Origin: Anastatus disparis
Lineage: Eukaryota; Arthropoda; Insecta; Hymenoptera; Eupelmidae
NCBI GenBank assembly: GCA_017163975.1
Contig: JAFFSR010000237.1
Coordinates: forward strand, 1-64,000
Length of the DNA stretch: 64,000 nt
Reading direction: 5' to 3'
In this document: one piece after another, positions 46,123 through 58,046 of the stretch
How the letters are laid out: each line of letters begins with the position of its first letter
Position numbering within the stretch: the first letter of the stretch is position 1
Notes under the pieces: generated by a model
What the model was told of the DNA's origin: nothing
What the model saw: the letters and a program-made list of their open reading frames with translations, nothing else
Databases searched by the model: none
Program-made: the position numbers and the translations under genes

Positions 46123-47030
46123 TGTGACGTCACACTTATTATTTAGACAATAACAAGTATGTAACGCACTTTTAAGTCGCACACGAATTTCTTATTCGTA
46201 TACGAGCAAGGTTTTTTGTTTGATGAGCGAGTAAGCTAAGCTAAACCGTGCACCACAGAGACGCCATGCCCTGTAGCTCGGGTTCGTATGCCTAGCTTCC
46301 TCAAAGTATATTATTTTTGATGATTCTTCCTGAAAAGAAAAGGGAAAAGGAAAGAGGTGACATAGGTTATTATGCCTCATGCATCATCAGTTACGCGAAA
46401 ACTTTAATCTAAATTGCGCGCTTTTAAATCTTCACTTGCAACAGCGAGAAACTATAAGCCAAGCTTTACTAGAGTCGCGCTTATGCAAGAATTCAGCTTA
46501 GGCTTATGCCTTTTCACAATACTAAAGTTCACTAAACCGTGGTAAAAACGATTAAAATATACACCACAATTTTCACTAATTGTTGATAAGTAATTTGCAC
46601 TTATCACGAATTTATTTTTATTAAAACTTTATTTGTTCACTCGCAGTTAGGAAGTCGCACTTTCGGCAAACTTCTTCACCACCATTCGTGAACAAATAAA
46701 GTAAAAAGAATGCAATGACTCGGAAATTTAGTTTAATTAGACTTTATTTGTCGATAGACGATACACGAGTGCTGGCTCACTCAAGTCTTCCTTGCCAGAT
46801 CGCCGGGACTACCTCCCACCGCTCGTAGTCCCACTCCTTATCGACGCTGTAAGGAGAAAGGGATTTTATACATTATGATATATGCGCGTCGTTCTTAATC
46901 ATCGCTTGACTGTCAAAATTAGGGGCGTAGCTGCGCGCTCGCGAACGCGCGTTCGGTTCTTTCCTATATCCCCTCTCGCCGCTTATTACCATGATGCTTT
47001 TCTATATGAAAATCATCAAGTGAGGTCTCA
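46123..47030. mobile_element. Solo LTR, 908 bp, with 4-bp target duplication CTGT
   Basis: The unit A sequence is interrupted here relative to unit B. The insert starts TGTGACGTCAC, ends GGTCTCA, and is flanked by CTGT on both sides (46,119-46,122 and 47,031-47,034), present once in unit B at about 55,456. TG...CA ends and a 4-bp duplication fit a Ty3/gypsy-type LTR left by recombination. Orientation is not certain. The small ORF 46,192-46,380 is inside it. Confidence 0.85.
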
Positions 47031-47034
47031 CTGT

Positions 47035-47930
47035 TAAATAAAAAAGATAATTTGATTTACATTAAAATAACTGAAAAAAATATTTTTAAAATTTTATTTA
47101 ACGTTGCTAGTTTAGCGATGCTAATTAGCGTCGGCGATCGCAAGTGTTTATGAATAAAGTACATATTATAGTGTTGCTGCTTAAAAGACGGTAAATTAAC
47201 GCTTCAAATAATACTTGTATTCGTAAAGATTTTATTCTATTAATATTCTATTAACCAACTGAGAAATTATCACAGCTCCGGATAACCAATCGGTAAAACT
47301 AAGAGAGATGTTTTCTTATCTGAAAATAAATTGTGATAGCATCTTATAAATTTTATAGAATAATACTGTAAAAATGATTGTCATGTTTTTTCATTAAAGG
47401 AAAAAGTTCTGCGGCCTTATAAATATGTAAACAATCATACTTCCATATTATTCATAATAAGTCATCGCTAATAAATTGCACAGAAAAAAATAGTATGTTG
47501 TATGTAAATTGATGCAGAATACACAAAATGTGTGTAAATAAACAACAAATAGTTTGTGCAATTAAAACACACAACTTGTGTCTCAATTTATACAAATATT
47601 TTTTGTGAAAACCGTGTTAAATATATGTATATAGTTCTTGAACACAATAAATACACGCATTGTGTGTTTAAATTCCACCCGAAATGGTTGCTTGAACTAC
47701 ACTCGAATGTTTGTTTAAACTTCACCCGATTTTTAATTATGTACAATGCTGCGTTGTAAAAATTATAATTATATGTTAGGATTTTTTATAAAAACTTTAA
47801 TGACAATTATTAAACTAAATTTAAGGCACATTTCTAAAATACTAAGCGCAAAGTAAATCCTGGTAACAAATTGTTACTATTTTTTTTCGTATAATTTAAA
47901 AAGAAAATTCATGACTTAATATAAATTTAT
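47035..47930. repeat. Unit A spacer, shared with unit B and with the right flank of the BEL element
   Basis: Non-coding. It contains three degenerate 24-bp repeats of TGTTTAAATTCCACCCGA type at 47,664, 47,689 and 47,712, and TGCAGAATACACAAAATGTG at about 47,511. Both are inverted copies of sequences at about 44,250-44,275 and 45,107-45,137 in the same unit. The ORF 47,556-47,759 and its equivalent at 61,642-61,908 have no motif. Confidence 0.7.
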
Positions 47931-48497
47931 TTGAGAAGCTCAATCCGTTGACAGATCTAAAGTTAGAAATAAAAAAAGTCGCATTCACATATCACGATCT
48001 TAGCCCGCTTTGCCACCAAACGTTAATTTCAAATACTCCTATGACACGGCTTTCCCTACTTGATTTGTGATGTTCAAGAAAATTGTGATGTTCATATAAA
48101 ATGTTATTGAAAATATAAAACTACCTCAACAAAATTTAAAAATATAATTATTAACGTAAAGTAAAATAAAGTAATATACAGCTATAAACTTCAGACCCAC
48201 TCTACAAAAGTTAAATATATCATTAATGTTATAAAATTAGATTATTTGTTCATTGAATACTAAATTGTGAAAATTAATATATATTTTATTTATTTGAGAA
48301 GCTCAATCCGTTGACAGATCTAAAGTTAGAAATAAAAAAAGTCGCATTTTACATTATCTACGATCTTAGCCCGCTCATGCCACCTTAAACGTTAAATTTT
48401 CATTAATAGATCAGGGAGCGCGGTAGCGCTCCTTACGGCATGTTAGCGCTACGGCTTTCCCTATTTACTTTGAATTTGTGATGTTCAAAGATTAAAA
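47930..48497. repeat. Duplicated repeat with GC-rich hairpin (GGGAGCGCGGTAGCGCTCC)
   Basis: Starts TTTATTTGAGAAGCTCAATC and contains CGATCTTAGCCCGCT. Copy 1 (47,930-48,288) is degraded and lacks the hairpin. Copy 2 (48,289-48,497) has GGAGCGcggtaGCGCTCC and a nearby GTTAGCGCTACGG. A third copy is at 62,091-62,296 in the spacer of unit B. Possibly a short interspersed element. Confidence 0.65.
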
Positions 48498-49383
48498 CTT
48501 TGAGTAAATGATTATGTTTCAATATTTACATATTATTTGATTACAAGTATACATAAAATGATCTTATGTTTTATCTGACAACAAAAATACATGGCCAAAA
48601 GTCAAGTTTTCATGATTTTTTTATATTATCAGAGGTTAGTCTGTCGATTTCTTTTCTATATTGGGTTGTTTCAGATTTCCGGCGGATGTTAGAGAACGAC
48701 GGAGAGTTTTTCGTCTGATGTGAGAGAAAGAGACAGAATACGAGTTGTGCGATTGCTAATAAGTGAGAGAGAGAATGAGAGTATAGAGAGTGAGAAAAAG
48801 AAAGAGAATACAAGTTATATCTTTTAATAATGAACGCATGTATTCAGGCGAATGCTTTCAGAACATGATAAATGTATAAAGACATCGCGTAAATAAGCAA
48901 TATAAGAATTTAGTGTCTCGTTCTATATAGCTGACGAACTGCCGCAAAATCACGGGTGTTCATGTGATCAGTTCGCGCGTGCGCAGTAAAACGTCCCGTA
49001 CATAAAATTAAACAGTTGAAAGCGGCGAAATTCAAAAGTCGGTAATACCGATTTGGTATTTAAAAATGAAAACAACAACAAATGAAGAAGTAATATTTGC
49101 ATATTTTAAAACATTCTTAATTAATTAATTAGTTTTTCATACGATATTTAGACAAAATAAGTTTTATAATAGTTGATTAGTTTGAAAGTGTGGAAGAAAA
49201 TAAGATTAACATTTTTTCGAAAACAAATATTTTATAATAATAATAAATATATAAAAATTAGGTTGATACAATTAGCTATAAAATTAGTGTTATTATATTA
49301 AAATATCAGATTATCGGTAAAGTTAATAAATTTATTGAGATAAGAATTTTCGACTTTGAAAAAATTGTGATATCTCCCCAGAA
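48498..49383. other. Unit A specific non-coding segment
   Basis: No counterpart in the B/C junction. Includes a GA-rich tract (48,718-48,810) and a GC-richer stretch at 48,915-49,000. The ORF at 48,610-48,813 is a product of the GA-rich tract. Confidence 0.45.
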
Positions 49384-51622
49384 AACCTTTAAAAAGGTAA
49401 AATTACGGCAAGGTAGCTTAAAAAAAATCTTTTTCACTATCTCAAAAATAAAAAATATTTTGTCAAAAATTTAAACTAATTTAATACAATCAACTATAAA
49501 AAAATCTATTATATCTCTAAAAAAAGTCTTTAACATTATAGATAATAAAAAAGTGGGAATTAAATTATAACAAAAATACACTAGAAAAAATACTGAAATC
49601 AATAATGTGTGGTCAAGTTTTAATATGATTTAAAATAATACTTACAAATGATATTGTACCTATATTTTGATGATAATAATGAATCAATAAAAAATTCCTT
49701 TGTTAAAAATAAAGTGTAAAACAGCCATATAAAATGTTATTGAAAATATAAAACTACCTTCAACAAAATTTAAAAAAATATCAAGTTATTAACGTAAAAG
49801 TAAGAATAAAAGTAATATTACAGCTATAAACTTGCCAGACCCACTCTACAAAAGTTAAATATATCATTAATGTTATAAAATTAGATTATTTGTTCATTGA
49901 ATACTAAATTGTGAAAATTAATATATATTTTAAATTTCCTTACGAGATTCTAAAAAGTAAATCCTAAAAAATGTTTTAAATGGATGTAAGTTCACCAAGA
50001 AATAGAACTTTTGAAGGGTGGGTCCGGCAAGTTTATAGCTGTAATATTACTTTTATTCTTACTTTTACGTTAATAACTTATTATTTTTTTAAATTTTGTT
50101 GAAGGTAGTTTTATATTTTCAATAACATTTTATATGGCTTTTTTACACTTTATTTTTAACAAAGGAATTTTTTATTGATTCATTATTATCATCAAAATAT
50201 AGGTACAATATCATTTGTAAGTATTATTTTAAATCATATTAAAACTTGACCACACATTATTGATTTCAGTATTTTTTCTAGTGTATTTTTGTTATAATTT
50301 AATTCCCACTTTTTTATTATCTATAATGTTAAAGACTTTTTTTAGAGATATAATAGATTTTTTTTATAGTTGATTGTTGTAACGGTAATTTACTACACGT
50401 TGCAAAAGAAATTAGATTTTTAATTCCATTTAATTTTTAGCTAAGACTATGTACTTTTGTTAGAATACGGAGCTGCTAGAATTTGTATTAAATATGATGA
50501 AACAGTAACAAACTCCGGCAAAGCTAGTCAGTATATTAGATTGATGTGCGACGGAGTATTTTTCTATCAGCTCGTCGCTGCGCGTCTCTCTCTCTCTCTC
50601 TTACCTGATCGAGAGACGCGATGCCGCTAGCGCAATTCTCCTTATTTTTATTCGGTTTAACTTTCTTAGTTAAACCTATTCAATATTTTATATAGAAAAT
50701 ATATATGTTTTACTATGATTAAAATAAGGACCGCGGAGGCGTCGGGGTAAGCAACTGGTACAGGCTTATTATATGATATGCTCATACAGCAGGGATAAAA
50801 TAAAGATTTTATATTTAAAGTGAATTTATTAAAAGTAATAGAGAACTATACAAAATCAAGAATTGAGACGTTAATGATAAAATAGAAGAAATAATTAACT
50901 AATATGACGATGTTTGAATTACAATAAAGATAGCAAATGGGGAGGACGCGACGCGAACTAAATTGCGCTATAACACAAGTAATATCACGCACGCACTTTA
51001 TAACGTAAAGTTTCTGCGAAGAAAGAAACCTTACTTTACAAAACTTATGATTACTTACGACAACGTCGAGAAGCTTCTCTTACACCGAAGACTCTACGCT
51101 GATCGCTCGCTCGTTGGCCAACGGTCGCGACGCTGCAGCAATCCTGGTCGCGGGAGCTAGTCGAAGCCCGCTTTCGAGAAATTGTCTCTGGACGAACAAA
51201 GGCCGCTATCTTCCTTAATCAGAATAACGCCTTGGGTTTGATAATGCACGTGTCTCACGGTTCGTATAGAAGCACGAGTCTTGACACGGATTAAATGTAC
51301 TAACAAATGTTATCGACTATTTGCACCTATTGCAATGTGCTCTCAGCGACAGCCGGAAAAGGTCTCTCGCGCCTCGTGGTCGACTCGGCGTTCTTCCCTT
51401 GATGATCAGTAAGTTACGTATTTCTTCGCGTAACTCTGACGGCTTGTATGACCGTGCGCGTGTCGTATATTATCTACTACTCGCGCGATATTCAAACACG
51501 GTAAAATACCGTGAAATTGTATTAAATTAGTTTAAATTTTTGACAAAATATTTTTTATTTTTGAGATAGTACAAAAGATTTTTTTTAAGCTACCTTGCCG
51601 TAATTTTACCTTTTTAAAGGTT
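49384..51622. mobile_element. Palindromic element, about 475-bp arms, interrupted by a later insertion
   Basis: Left arm 49,384-49,856 is the inverse complement of the right arm 50,006-50,377 plus 51,516-51,622. The loop is about 150 bp. Arm ends read AACCTTTAAAAAGGT and ACCTTTTTAAAGGTT. Units A and C keep the right arm (41,293-41,735; about 62,590-63,055) but have only remnants of, or no, left arm. A non-autonomous foldback element at the unit boundary, hence a candidate for having caused the duplication. Confidence 0.85.
50378..51515. mobile_element. 1,138-bp insertion with 5-bp target duplication ATTGT (LTR-like)
   Basis: Units A and C read straight through TTGATTGTATTAAA here, while B has an insert starting TGTAACGGTAATTTAC and ending GTAAAATACCGTGAA, flanked by ATTGT (50,373-50,377 and 51,516-51,520). 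The ends are partly inverted copies. A TGTAACGG start and a 5-bp duplication suggest a BEL-like solo LTR, but it does not end in CA. Includes a CTCTCT microsatellite at about 50,586. ORFs at 50,963-51,160 and 51,321-51,530 have no motif. Confidence 0.75.
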
Positions 51623-51906
51623 ATTTTTGACAACATATTTTAATTTGATTTTCATAATACAAAGGGAGATGAAGTTACAATTAATGGAAATTCATAATTA
51701 AATGATTCAAAAGTTCGAAAATACTGTGTGAATTTCTAACAAATTTGCATAATATTTTCTAAAATTCTAACTTTATACTTTTTCATTTAAAATTATAAGA
51801 CTCTACATTAGGCTAAAAATAATAATGGACTTTCGAAAAATCGAACCCCACCTCAAAGGTTAAAAAAAGTACTCAGAGAAAGAAAATTTATTTTTAAAAA
51901 ATTATT

Positions 51907-52037
51907 TATTATGCATTTTGATTTATGTACATTATTTATGTACATTATTTATATTCATTATTTACATACATTATCTATATACATTATTTACATACATCAT
52001 CTATATACATTATTTATATACATTATTTATATGCATT
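51907..52037. repeat. ATTATTTA-TACATTA simple repeat, unit B
   Basis: Counterpart of the unit A tract, with a different repeat order. Confidence 0.8.
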
Positions 52038-52178
52038 ATGATGCACGAGTCATATTACGATTATTACATTTATATCACATTTCATTCGGAATATATAAGT
52101 TCTTTTGAATTAATTTACATAGTAATTAATATTATAGTATTAGTTGGCAAATTTTTGCAAACATCACGTAGAAAATCT

Positions 52179-53289
52179 TCAGGCATAATTTGGCTTTTTA
52201 CTAACAGGTTCCGAATCTTGAGGTGATAAAGTACGTTTTCTGTTTCTTTCTTGATAAATTTCACTGAAAAATAAAAAAGATATATTTTTATATCAACTGT
52301 ACTGAAAGTTAAAATAAATTATAATAAGTTTTAAATACTTACTGATCAATAGCCCGTACTGCATAAGATCCTTGAGGAGTTAACATAGCCCCAGGTACCG
52401 AAGGTCCCTCAACCTCGATCATAAAACTTTTTGGAATTCCTGTACTTTTCTTTATTGCTTTTTGATGAAATCCAAGGGACAATCTTTAATCCAATGTCCT
52501 GGCTGATGACATTTGCGACAACAATAGTTTGAAGGTAGTTGACCAGTTTGATTAGATCCGCGAATTTCGCAATAACTAAAAAAAAAGATATATATATTAA
52601 TATGTGCATTCGAAATTTGTGTTTTTAAATTTACTTGACTTTACAAGAGCGATCATATAGTCCAGTGGTTTCGATTCCCCGGGAAAGTTTAAGAAAAATT
52701 TTTCTGAATTTTTATGCGGGGAATAGAACCTGGAAATTAAGAGTATTTAAAATAAGTCCCATTAATATTAAAAAGTCCCACTAGGCAAAACAGAGCAAAT
52801 CAGAAAGCTAGCACAGTTTGAAAAGTCAAGTAAAGAAGAAGAAATTTCTTTCAAAAAGTAAATAAATAATAGAACTTACTTAGCAGGATCATACTCGTAC
52901 GTTGACTGGCTAATCATAGCCAGGATTTTATCTTCTTCTGTGAGATTTAATTTGCTTAAATCATTCGGAATTTTTACCTTGACTTCTGGTGTTGGATAAC
53001 TTACATTTCGTGGCTGAGAATTTCTATTTAGATATGGAGAAAATTTTTTCTCAGCAATTAACGGTACTCGGCTTACTATGAGACTACTATTTTTGGCAAT
53101 TAGATCGTTATCTTTGAGATAACTTTCTTTGGTTTGAGCGTTGACTATAAGTAAGTCCGAGCCTGTATTTTTGCTGATTTTTTTGCGTTCAAAAATTATC
53201 TTTTTTAAATCTGCCACGCTGATGTGCATACAATCCAGAGGAACTGTATCTACTTCCGATGTCGATTTAAACTTATAACTCACAGACAT
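52179..53289 (-). pseudogene. DWNN plus zinc-knuckle RBBP6-like gene, copy B, frameshifted
   Basis: Exons by homology to copy A: 52,880-53,289, 52,343-52,575 and 52,179-52,263, with the same splice sites. Exon 1 encodes the same DWNN domain as copy A, with only silent change. Exon 2 is one base shorter: CCAAGGGGACA of A and C is CCAAGGGACA at about 52,472-52,480. This puts the segment after the zinc knuckle out of frame. The knuckle is upstream of the deletion and remains, so a shorter DWNN-knuckle protein with a novel tail could still be made. Ser-to-Cys at the exon 2 start is another change. Confidence 0.85.
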
Positions 53290-53449
53290 TTTGAAGGCGA
53301 ATCTGAAATTTGAAATAAAATAGAAATTATTATAGTTTATTTTACAAATTTATTTCTTATTATTACTAGTTAGTTAAAATGCGTTATTATTACATTATTA
53401 TTTACGTAACTGAATTGATATATATATAGTCGAAGTTATATATATAATA

Positions 53450-53862
53450 CACTGAAAAGAAAATTTATTTGATTCAAATAAATCATGTATTTGGATGATT
53501 AAAATTAAAAAACGTTTTATTTTATTTAAATAGCTTTTTTATGAGCTAAGAAATATTTATTAGAAAAAACCAAAAATTTCTTTGATTTATAATTTATTTG
53601 ATTCGAATAAATAATTATTTTAATCAAAGAAATGTTTTTATGAAAGCCAAAAATTGTATTTTATTAAATAAAAAAAATGTATTAATAAAATTTTCATTCA
53701 AAATAAATGAAAATATATTACAATAAAAACTGATTTAATTAAAACTTATATTAATGATATTTTTAGATAAAAAATAAATGTATTCGATTTTGTTTCAATT
53801 AAATTCAATTTCAATTGAGTCAAATAAATTTTATTTCTTTCAAATGAATTTTCTTTTCAGTG
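53450..53862. mobile_element. MITE with CACTGAAAAG ends, unit B, internally deleted
   Basis: Same ends and position as the unit A copy but lacking about 550 internal bp; the junction is at TTAATG|ATATTTTTAG near 53,757. Confidence 0.7.
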
Positions 53863-54167
53863 TTATATACATAAACTTGCATAATAAAATCATACTCTGT
53901 GTAATTATGATTTAAAAAAACAACTTACCACTCGTGCTTTTGGTTGATATTTTTAGGGATTTCGTTAATTAGTATTATAAAAGTTTAAAAATCGTTTGTC
54001 AAATATTTTGAAATATATGCAATGAACAAAGCGTTGAATTTCAACAAGTCTTATATATAGAATAGATATATTGTATTTAATATGAAGCTAACACGAAAGT
54101 TGACTTTAATTATCTATCAAAATATTTTACTTATTAGATTGATGTGAGCTCATCAATTTTTAAAAGC

Positions 54168-54202
54168 AAACTGAAAATATTTCATAGGCAGGTCACTTTA
54201 TA
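54168..54202 (-). promoter_or_regulatory. TATA plus initiator promoter, proximal, unit B
   Basis: TATAAA (54,202-54,197) and TCAGTTT (54,174-54,168) on the minus strand, identical in layout to unit A. Confidence 0.6.
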
Positions 54203-55110
54203 TGCGCGCTCGGTACTTAATTCTTTAAAATTACCCTCCCCTTAAAGAAAGGATTAATCCAGGTACAATTATAAAATATAATCCTAAATTTAATCCTATT
54301 CCTCAAATATTAAGGAATTTACATTTTCATAATATTTAAGGGATTAACTTCTAAATCACCCCAAACTCTCCACCCCAAAATTTAAATCGATATTGCATGA
54401 AAAATCTTAAATGAATTAAAGCTTAAAATGCAATTGAGGCTTGAATACACATTTTGTGTATTCTGCATCAATTTACTACGATATTTAATTAATCAAATTA
54501 TTAATAATAATTTAAAATTCCTACTCAATAAATTTTTAATATAAAAAATAATTTAATATGTATAAAAGACAAATAATTACAAAATCTGATATTTCGATGC
54601 GAAAGAAATATCATTTTATTTAATGACATATAATTTGTTTCTTCATGAAATCTTTAATTAAAACCAAAAGAATTGTATTTCATTTGATATTTGATGCTTT
54701 TATTACCAAGAAATATTTATTGTTTGAAAAACGAGATATTTTCAAATTATAAGTTTTGAATTAAATAAATTATTGTGTTAATCAAATATAAATAAATATT
54801 TGTTAGAATAGGAGATATTTTTGATTTTGTTTCGATTAAATTTAATTTCAATTAAATCAAATAAATTTTCTTTTCAGTCTGATATGCATAAACTTTCATA
54901 ATAAAATATTTCGCTGTGTAATTCTGATTTTAAAAAAATTCTTACCTTTTTATTTCTGTTGATTTTCTAAAGAATTTGTATTGTGACAATTATCACAGTG
55001 TACTATATTTTTAAAAGAAAATAAGGCAATTGTTGAACTGCACTAAGAAAATTTCTGTATTAAAATATTTTACGTACAAGATAGATGTGAGCTTATTAAT
55101 TTTTAAAAGC

Positions 55111-55145
55111 AAACTGAAAATATTTCACAGGCAAGCCATCTTATA
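55111..55145 (-). promoter_or_regulatory. TATA plus initiator promoter, distal, unit B
   Basis: TATAAG (55,145-55,140) and TCAGTTT (55,117-55,111) on the minus strand, as in unit A. Confidence 0.5.
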
Positions 55146-56040
55146 TGCGCGTTCAGTATTTAGTTCTTTAAAAATACCTCCTTTTAAAGAAAGGATTAAT
55201 TAATGCAGGTATACGATAGTAAAATTTAATCATTATTACTCTCTTAATTATGAGAATTACATTTTCATAATGTTTGAGGGATTAATTTTTTATTGTACAC
55301 TTAATCCCTTAATTCCTTTAACGAATAAGGCAATTAATGGGAAACCCTAAAATTTATATCTATATCGCATGAAAAATCTTAGGTAAATTAAGATTTAAGA
55401 AATTTATAAGTTATTCAGGTCAGTTGTTCATATTATAAATATTCCTTTACATTTTCTGTTAAATAAAAAAGATAATTTGATTTACATTAAAATAACTGAA
55501 AAAATATTTTTAAAATTTTATTTAACGTTGCTAGTTTAGCGAAGCTAATTAGCGTCGGCGATCGCAAGTGTTTATGAATAAAGTACATATTATAGTGTTG
55601 CTGCTTAAAAGACGGTAAATTAACGCTTCAAATAATACTTGTATTCGTAAAGATTTTATTCTATTAATATTCTATTAACCAACTGAGAAATTATCACAGC
55701 TCCGGATAACCAATCGGTAAAACTAAGAGAGATGTTTTCTTATCTGAAAATAAATTGTGATAGCATCTTATAAATTTTATAGAATAATACTGTAAAAATG
55801 ATTGTCATGTTTTTTCATTAAAGGAAAAAGTTCTGCGGCCTTATAAATATGTAAACAATCATACTTCCATATTATTCATAATAAGTCATCGCTAATAAAT
55901 TGCACAGAAAAAAATAGTATGTTGTATGTAAATTGATGCAGAATACACAAAATGTGTGTAAATAAACAACAAATAGTTTGTGCAATTAAAACACACAACT
56001 TGTGTCTCAATTTATACAAATATTTTTTGTGAAAACCGTG

Positions 56041-56610
56041 TGTGCGAGCACGCCCTTTTTAATTGACTGTAAATTTCCCTTTTTATTTTTATACTAAAAG
56101 ACTTTTAGCTTTAAGAGAAATATATGCGTGTCGCTCAGAATGTGCGTTGTTTGGGTAAGAAGACAGCAAGTAAGAAAAAACACATCACTTTCCTTTAAAC
56201 ACTTACACTTTAATTTAGCAAATTAATGATTAAATGATATTGGCTTTTACAGAGATAATAAGCGTAATTGTGCGTTCACAGTTTAAATCTAAATCAGTTT
56301 CAAGTACAGTTAATCTAATGTACGCATGGGTTTGAGTCTCGCTTGTGCTTTAGGAGCAGCGAAAGGCTTTCAGTGCGTGTGGTCACTCTCGTCGCTTGTA
56401 CTCGACTGACTGTGCGCGAGGTTAACGTTAAGCGTATACGCGCAGCTTCTTAGCCGACAACGTGGTTATGTTCAAATCCTACTGCGTCGCGAGGGGTTCA
56501 CAAGAGTGAGTGCACGCAAAGAAACGTGCTCGTGGTACTACATTCAAATGTTGTAGAAATATACACTTTGAATGTATACCATAAGTAAAATAAGGCAATT
56601 GGCCTGAACA
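56041..56610 (-). repeat. 3' LTR of the BEL/Pao element (570 bp)
   Basis: Nearly identical to the 5' LTR. Differs by absence of a 12-bp ATATTTTATTGA-type segment near position 25 and by a few substitutions or single-base indels (for example GACTTTTAGC against GACTTTAAGC). High similarity points to a recent insertion. Confidence 0.93.
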
Positions 56611-57006
56611 TACCGCCCGCCATGAATCCAGTGCAACAACGGGATTCATAACAGGTGGAGAACTATGTGAAAGTACATCGTATTCCTCCTAAAGGGAGAT
56701 ATGAACTCTATCTCCTGAAGGGAGTTACAAATTGATTAGAGTTTGATTTGAAATTTAATAAGCAAGGTTTATGACCAACTGCGACCAATCTTAGACAACC
56801 TCCTCAATGCCACTGGACAATGTTCTAATTTTTCAGAAAGACTAATCTACAGTTCAAGAGATAAATGACATGAGTTATCTGACTAAGAATGGCCTCAGAT
56901 GGTTAAGATTTAAGAGGAAAAAATAAGTAATACAATTTAGACCCTAACTAACTATAATAATCACTGATCTTGAAATCTTCGCTCTTGCATGGAATACCGC
57001 CCATAA
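56611..57006. other. 3' untranslated part of the BEL/Pao element
   Basis: Between the end of integrase and the 3' LTR. On the minus strand a GGCGGGCGG purine-rich run abuts the LTR and is the likely plus-strand primer. Confidence 0.5.
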
Positions 57007-57474
57007 TTACGGTGTTGATGAAGGTTGAGCACGGCTTGCTTCTGTTGGCAGGAGAATGAGTTGATTCACTGGCCTCCTAAGTTCGGTGGTAGCAGTTTTC
57101 AGATCCACTACCCTGCATAATCCATCGGAGCCGGGTATCAGCTTTGTTATTTTTGCCAGCGGCCATTTGGTTGGAGGTGTCAAGGAATCCTTGAAAAGGA
57201 CGAGATCACCTACTTGAAATTCTCGATTTGGTTGTAGCCATTTTGCGCGTTGTTGAATGTGAGACAGGTATTCCTTCATCCAGCGCTTCCAAAAGTGGTT
57301 ACGCATCTCCACTAACAATTTCCACCTCGAGGTGCAAGAAGGATTCTCGTTAGAATAGTCGAAGGGTTCTGGTGGTGCTAATAGCGGTGCTCCTATGAGA
57401 AAATGACCCGGTGTGAGTGCTGTAAGGTCGGTGGCGTCAGTACTGAGCGCGCTGAGAGGGCGTGAATTTAACAA
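57007..57474 (-). pseudogene. BEL/Pao integrase C-terminal domain
   Basis: Begins at 'LNSRPLSAL', continues with 'DLTALTPGHFLIGAPL', 'SRWKLLVEMRNHFWKRWMKEYL' and 'FQVGDLVLFKD', 'PLAKITKLIPGSDGLCRVVDLKT', 'RRPVNQLILLP'. This is the classic C-terminal part of BEL/Pao integrases. It is out of frame with the upstream core by a frameshift at about 57,470. Confidence 0.88.
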
Positions 57475-58046
57475 GCTTCGATCATCGCTCCTACCGTTGA
57501 GAACTCTTCGTAGGTTAATTTGGACTCACCCACCACTCTTACCAGGTGTTTTTTAAACGCCTTTATGTTCGCTTCCCAAAGGCCACCGAAGTTGGAAGTG
57601 CGTGGTGGTATGAAGGACCACTCTATCTTATCTTTAGCGATTGAAGCTGCTATCTCTTGGCTAAAGGCCGATGTTGATTGAAACAGCTTATCATCGTCAA
57701 GAGAAGGTGCTAAACGAAGAAGCTGGCTAGTGGTTTTTATAGCTTTTCCTTTACTAAGATCATTGATCTCTAATTGGAAGGTTGAGCTTTGCACTATACG
57801 TAGCAAGAAAGTGTGTCCAGCTTGACGTCCTTTTGCTGAAATGTGAGCAGCTATAGGTTTTGCTTCAGGGGGTCGAATTTTGGCAAACCATCGATAAATG
57901 TAAGAAAAGATACTGATGATCCGGGTAATAGAAGAGAACTGAGACAACCAGTCAATCAGTTCATTGTTGATCGTTGTTGTGAAGCAATACAATTCATCTT
58001 CTTTACGAGCTTCTTGTTTGGTTGATGCTTGAGCTGGAGTTTTTGG
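57468..58046 (-). pseudogene. BEL/Pao integrase core, deleted in the middle
   Basis: In the same frame as the gag-RNase H ORF, after one TGA at 58,047-58,049. It contains the zinc-finger region start ('GHTFLLRIVQSSTF') and the end of the core with the catalytic Glu ('WSFIPPRTSNFGGLWEANIK'). The segment with the zinc cysteines and the two catalytic Asp residues is missing between 'LFQSTSAF' and 'SQEIAASIAK'. It cannot be active. Confidence 0.82.

Noticed and set aside
52409..52609. 66-codon minus-strand ORF in unit B
   Set aside because: It is the out-of-frame reading of exon 2 caused by the 1-bp deletion, not a separate gene.
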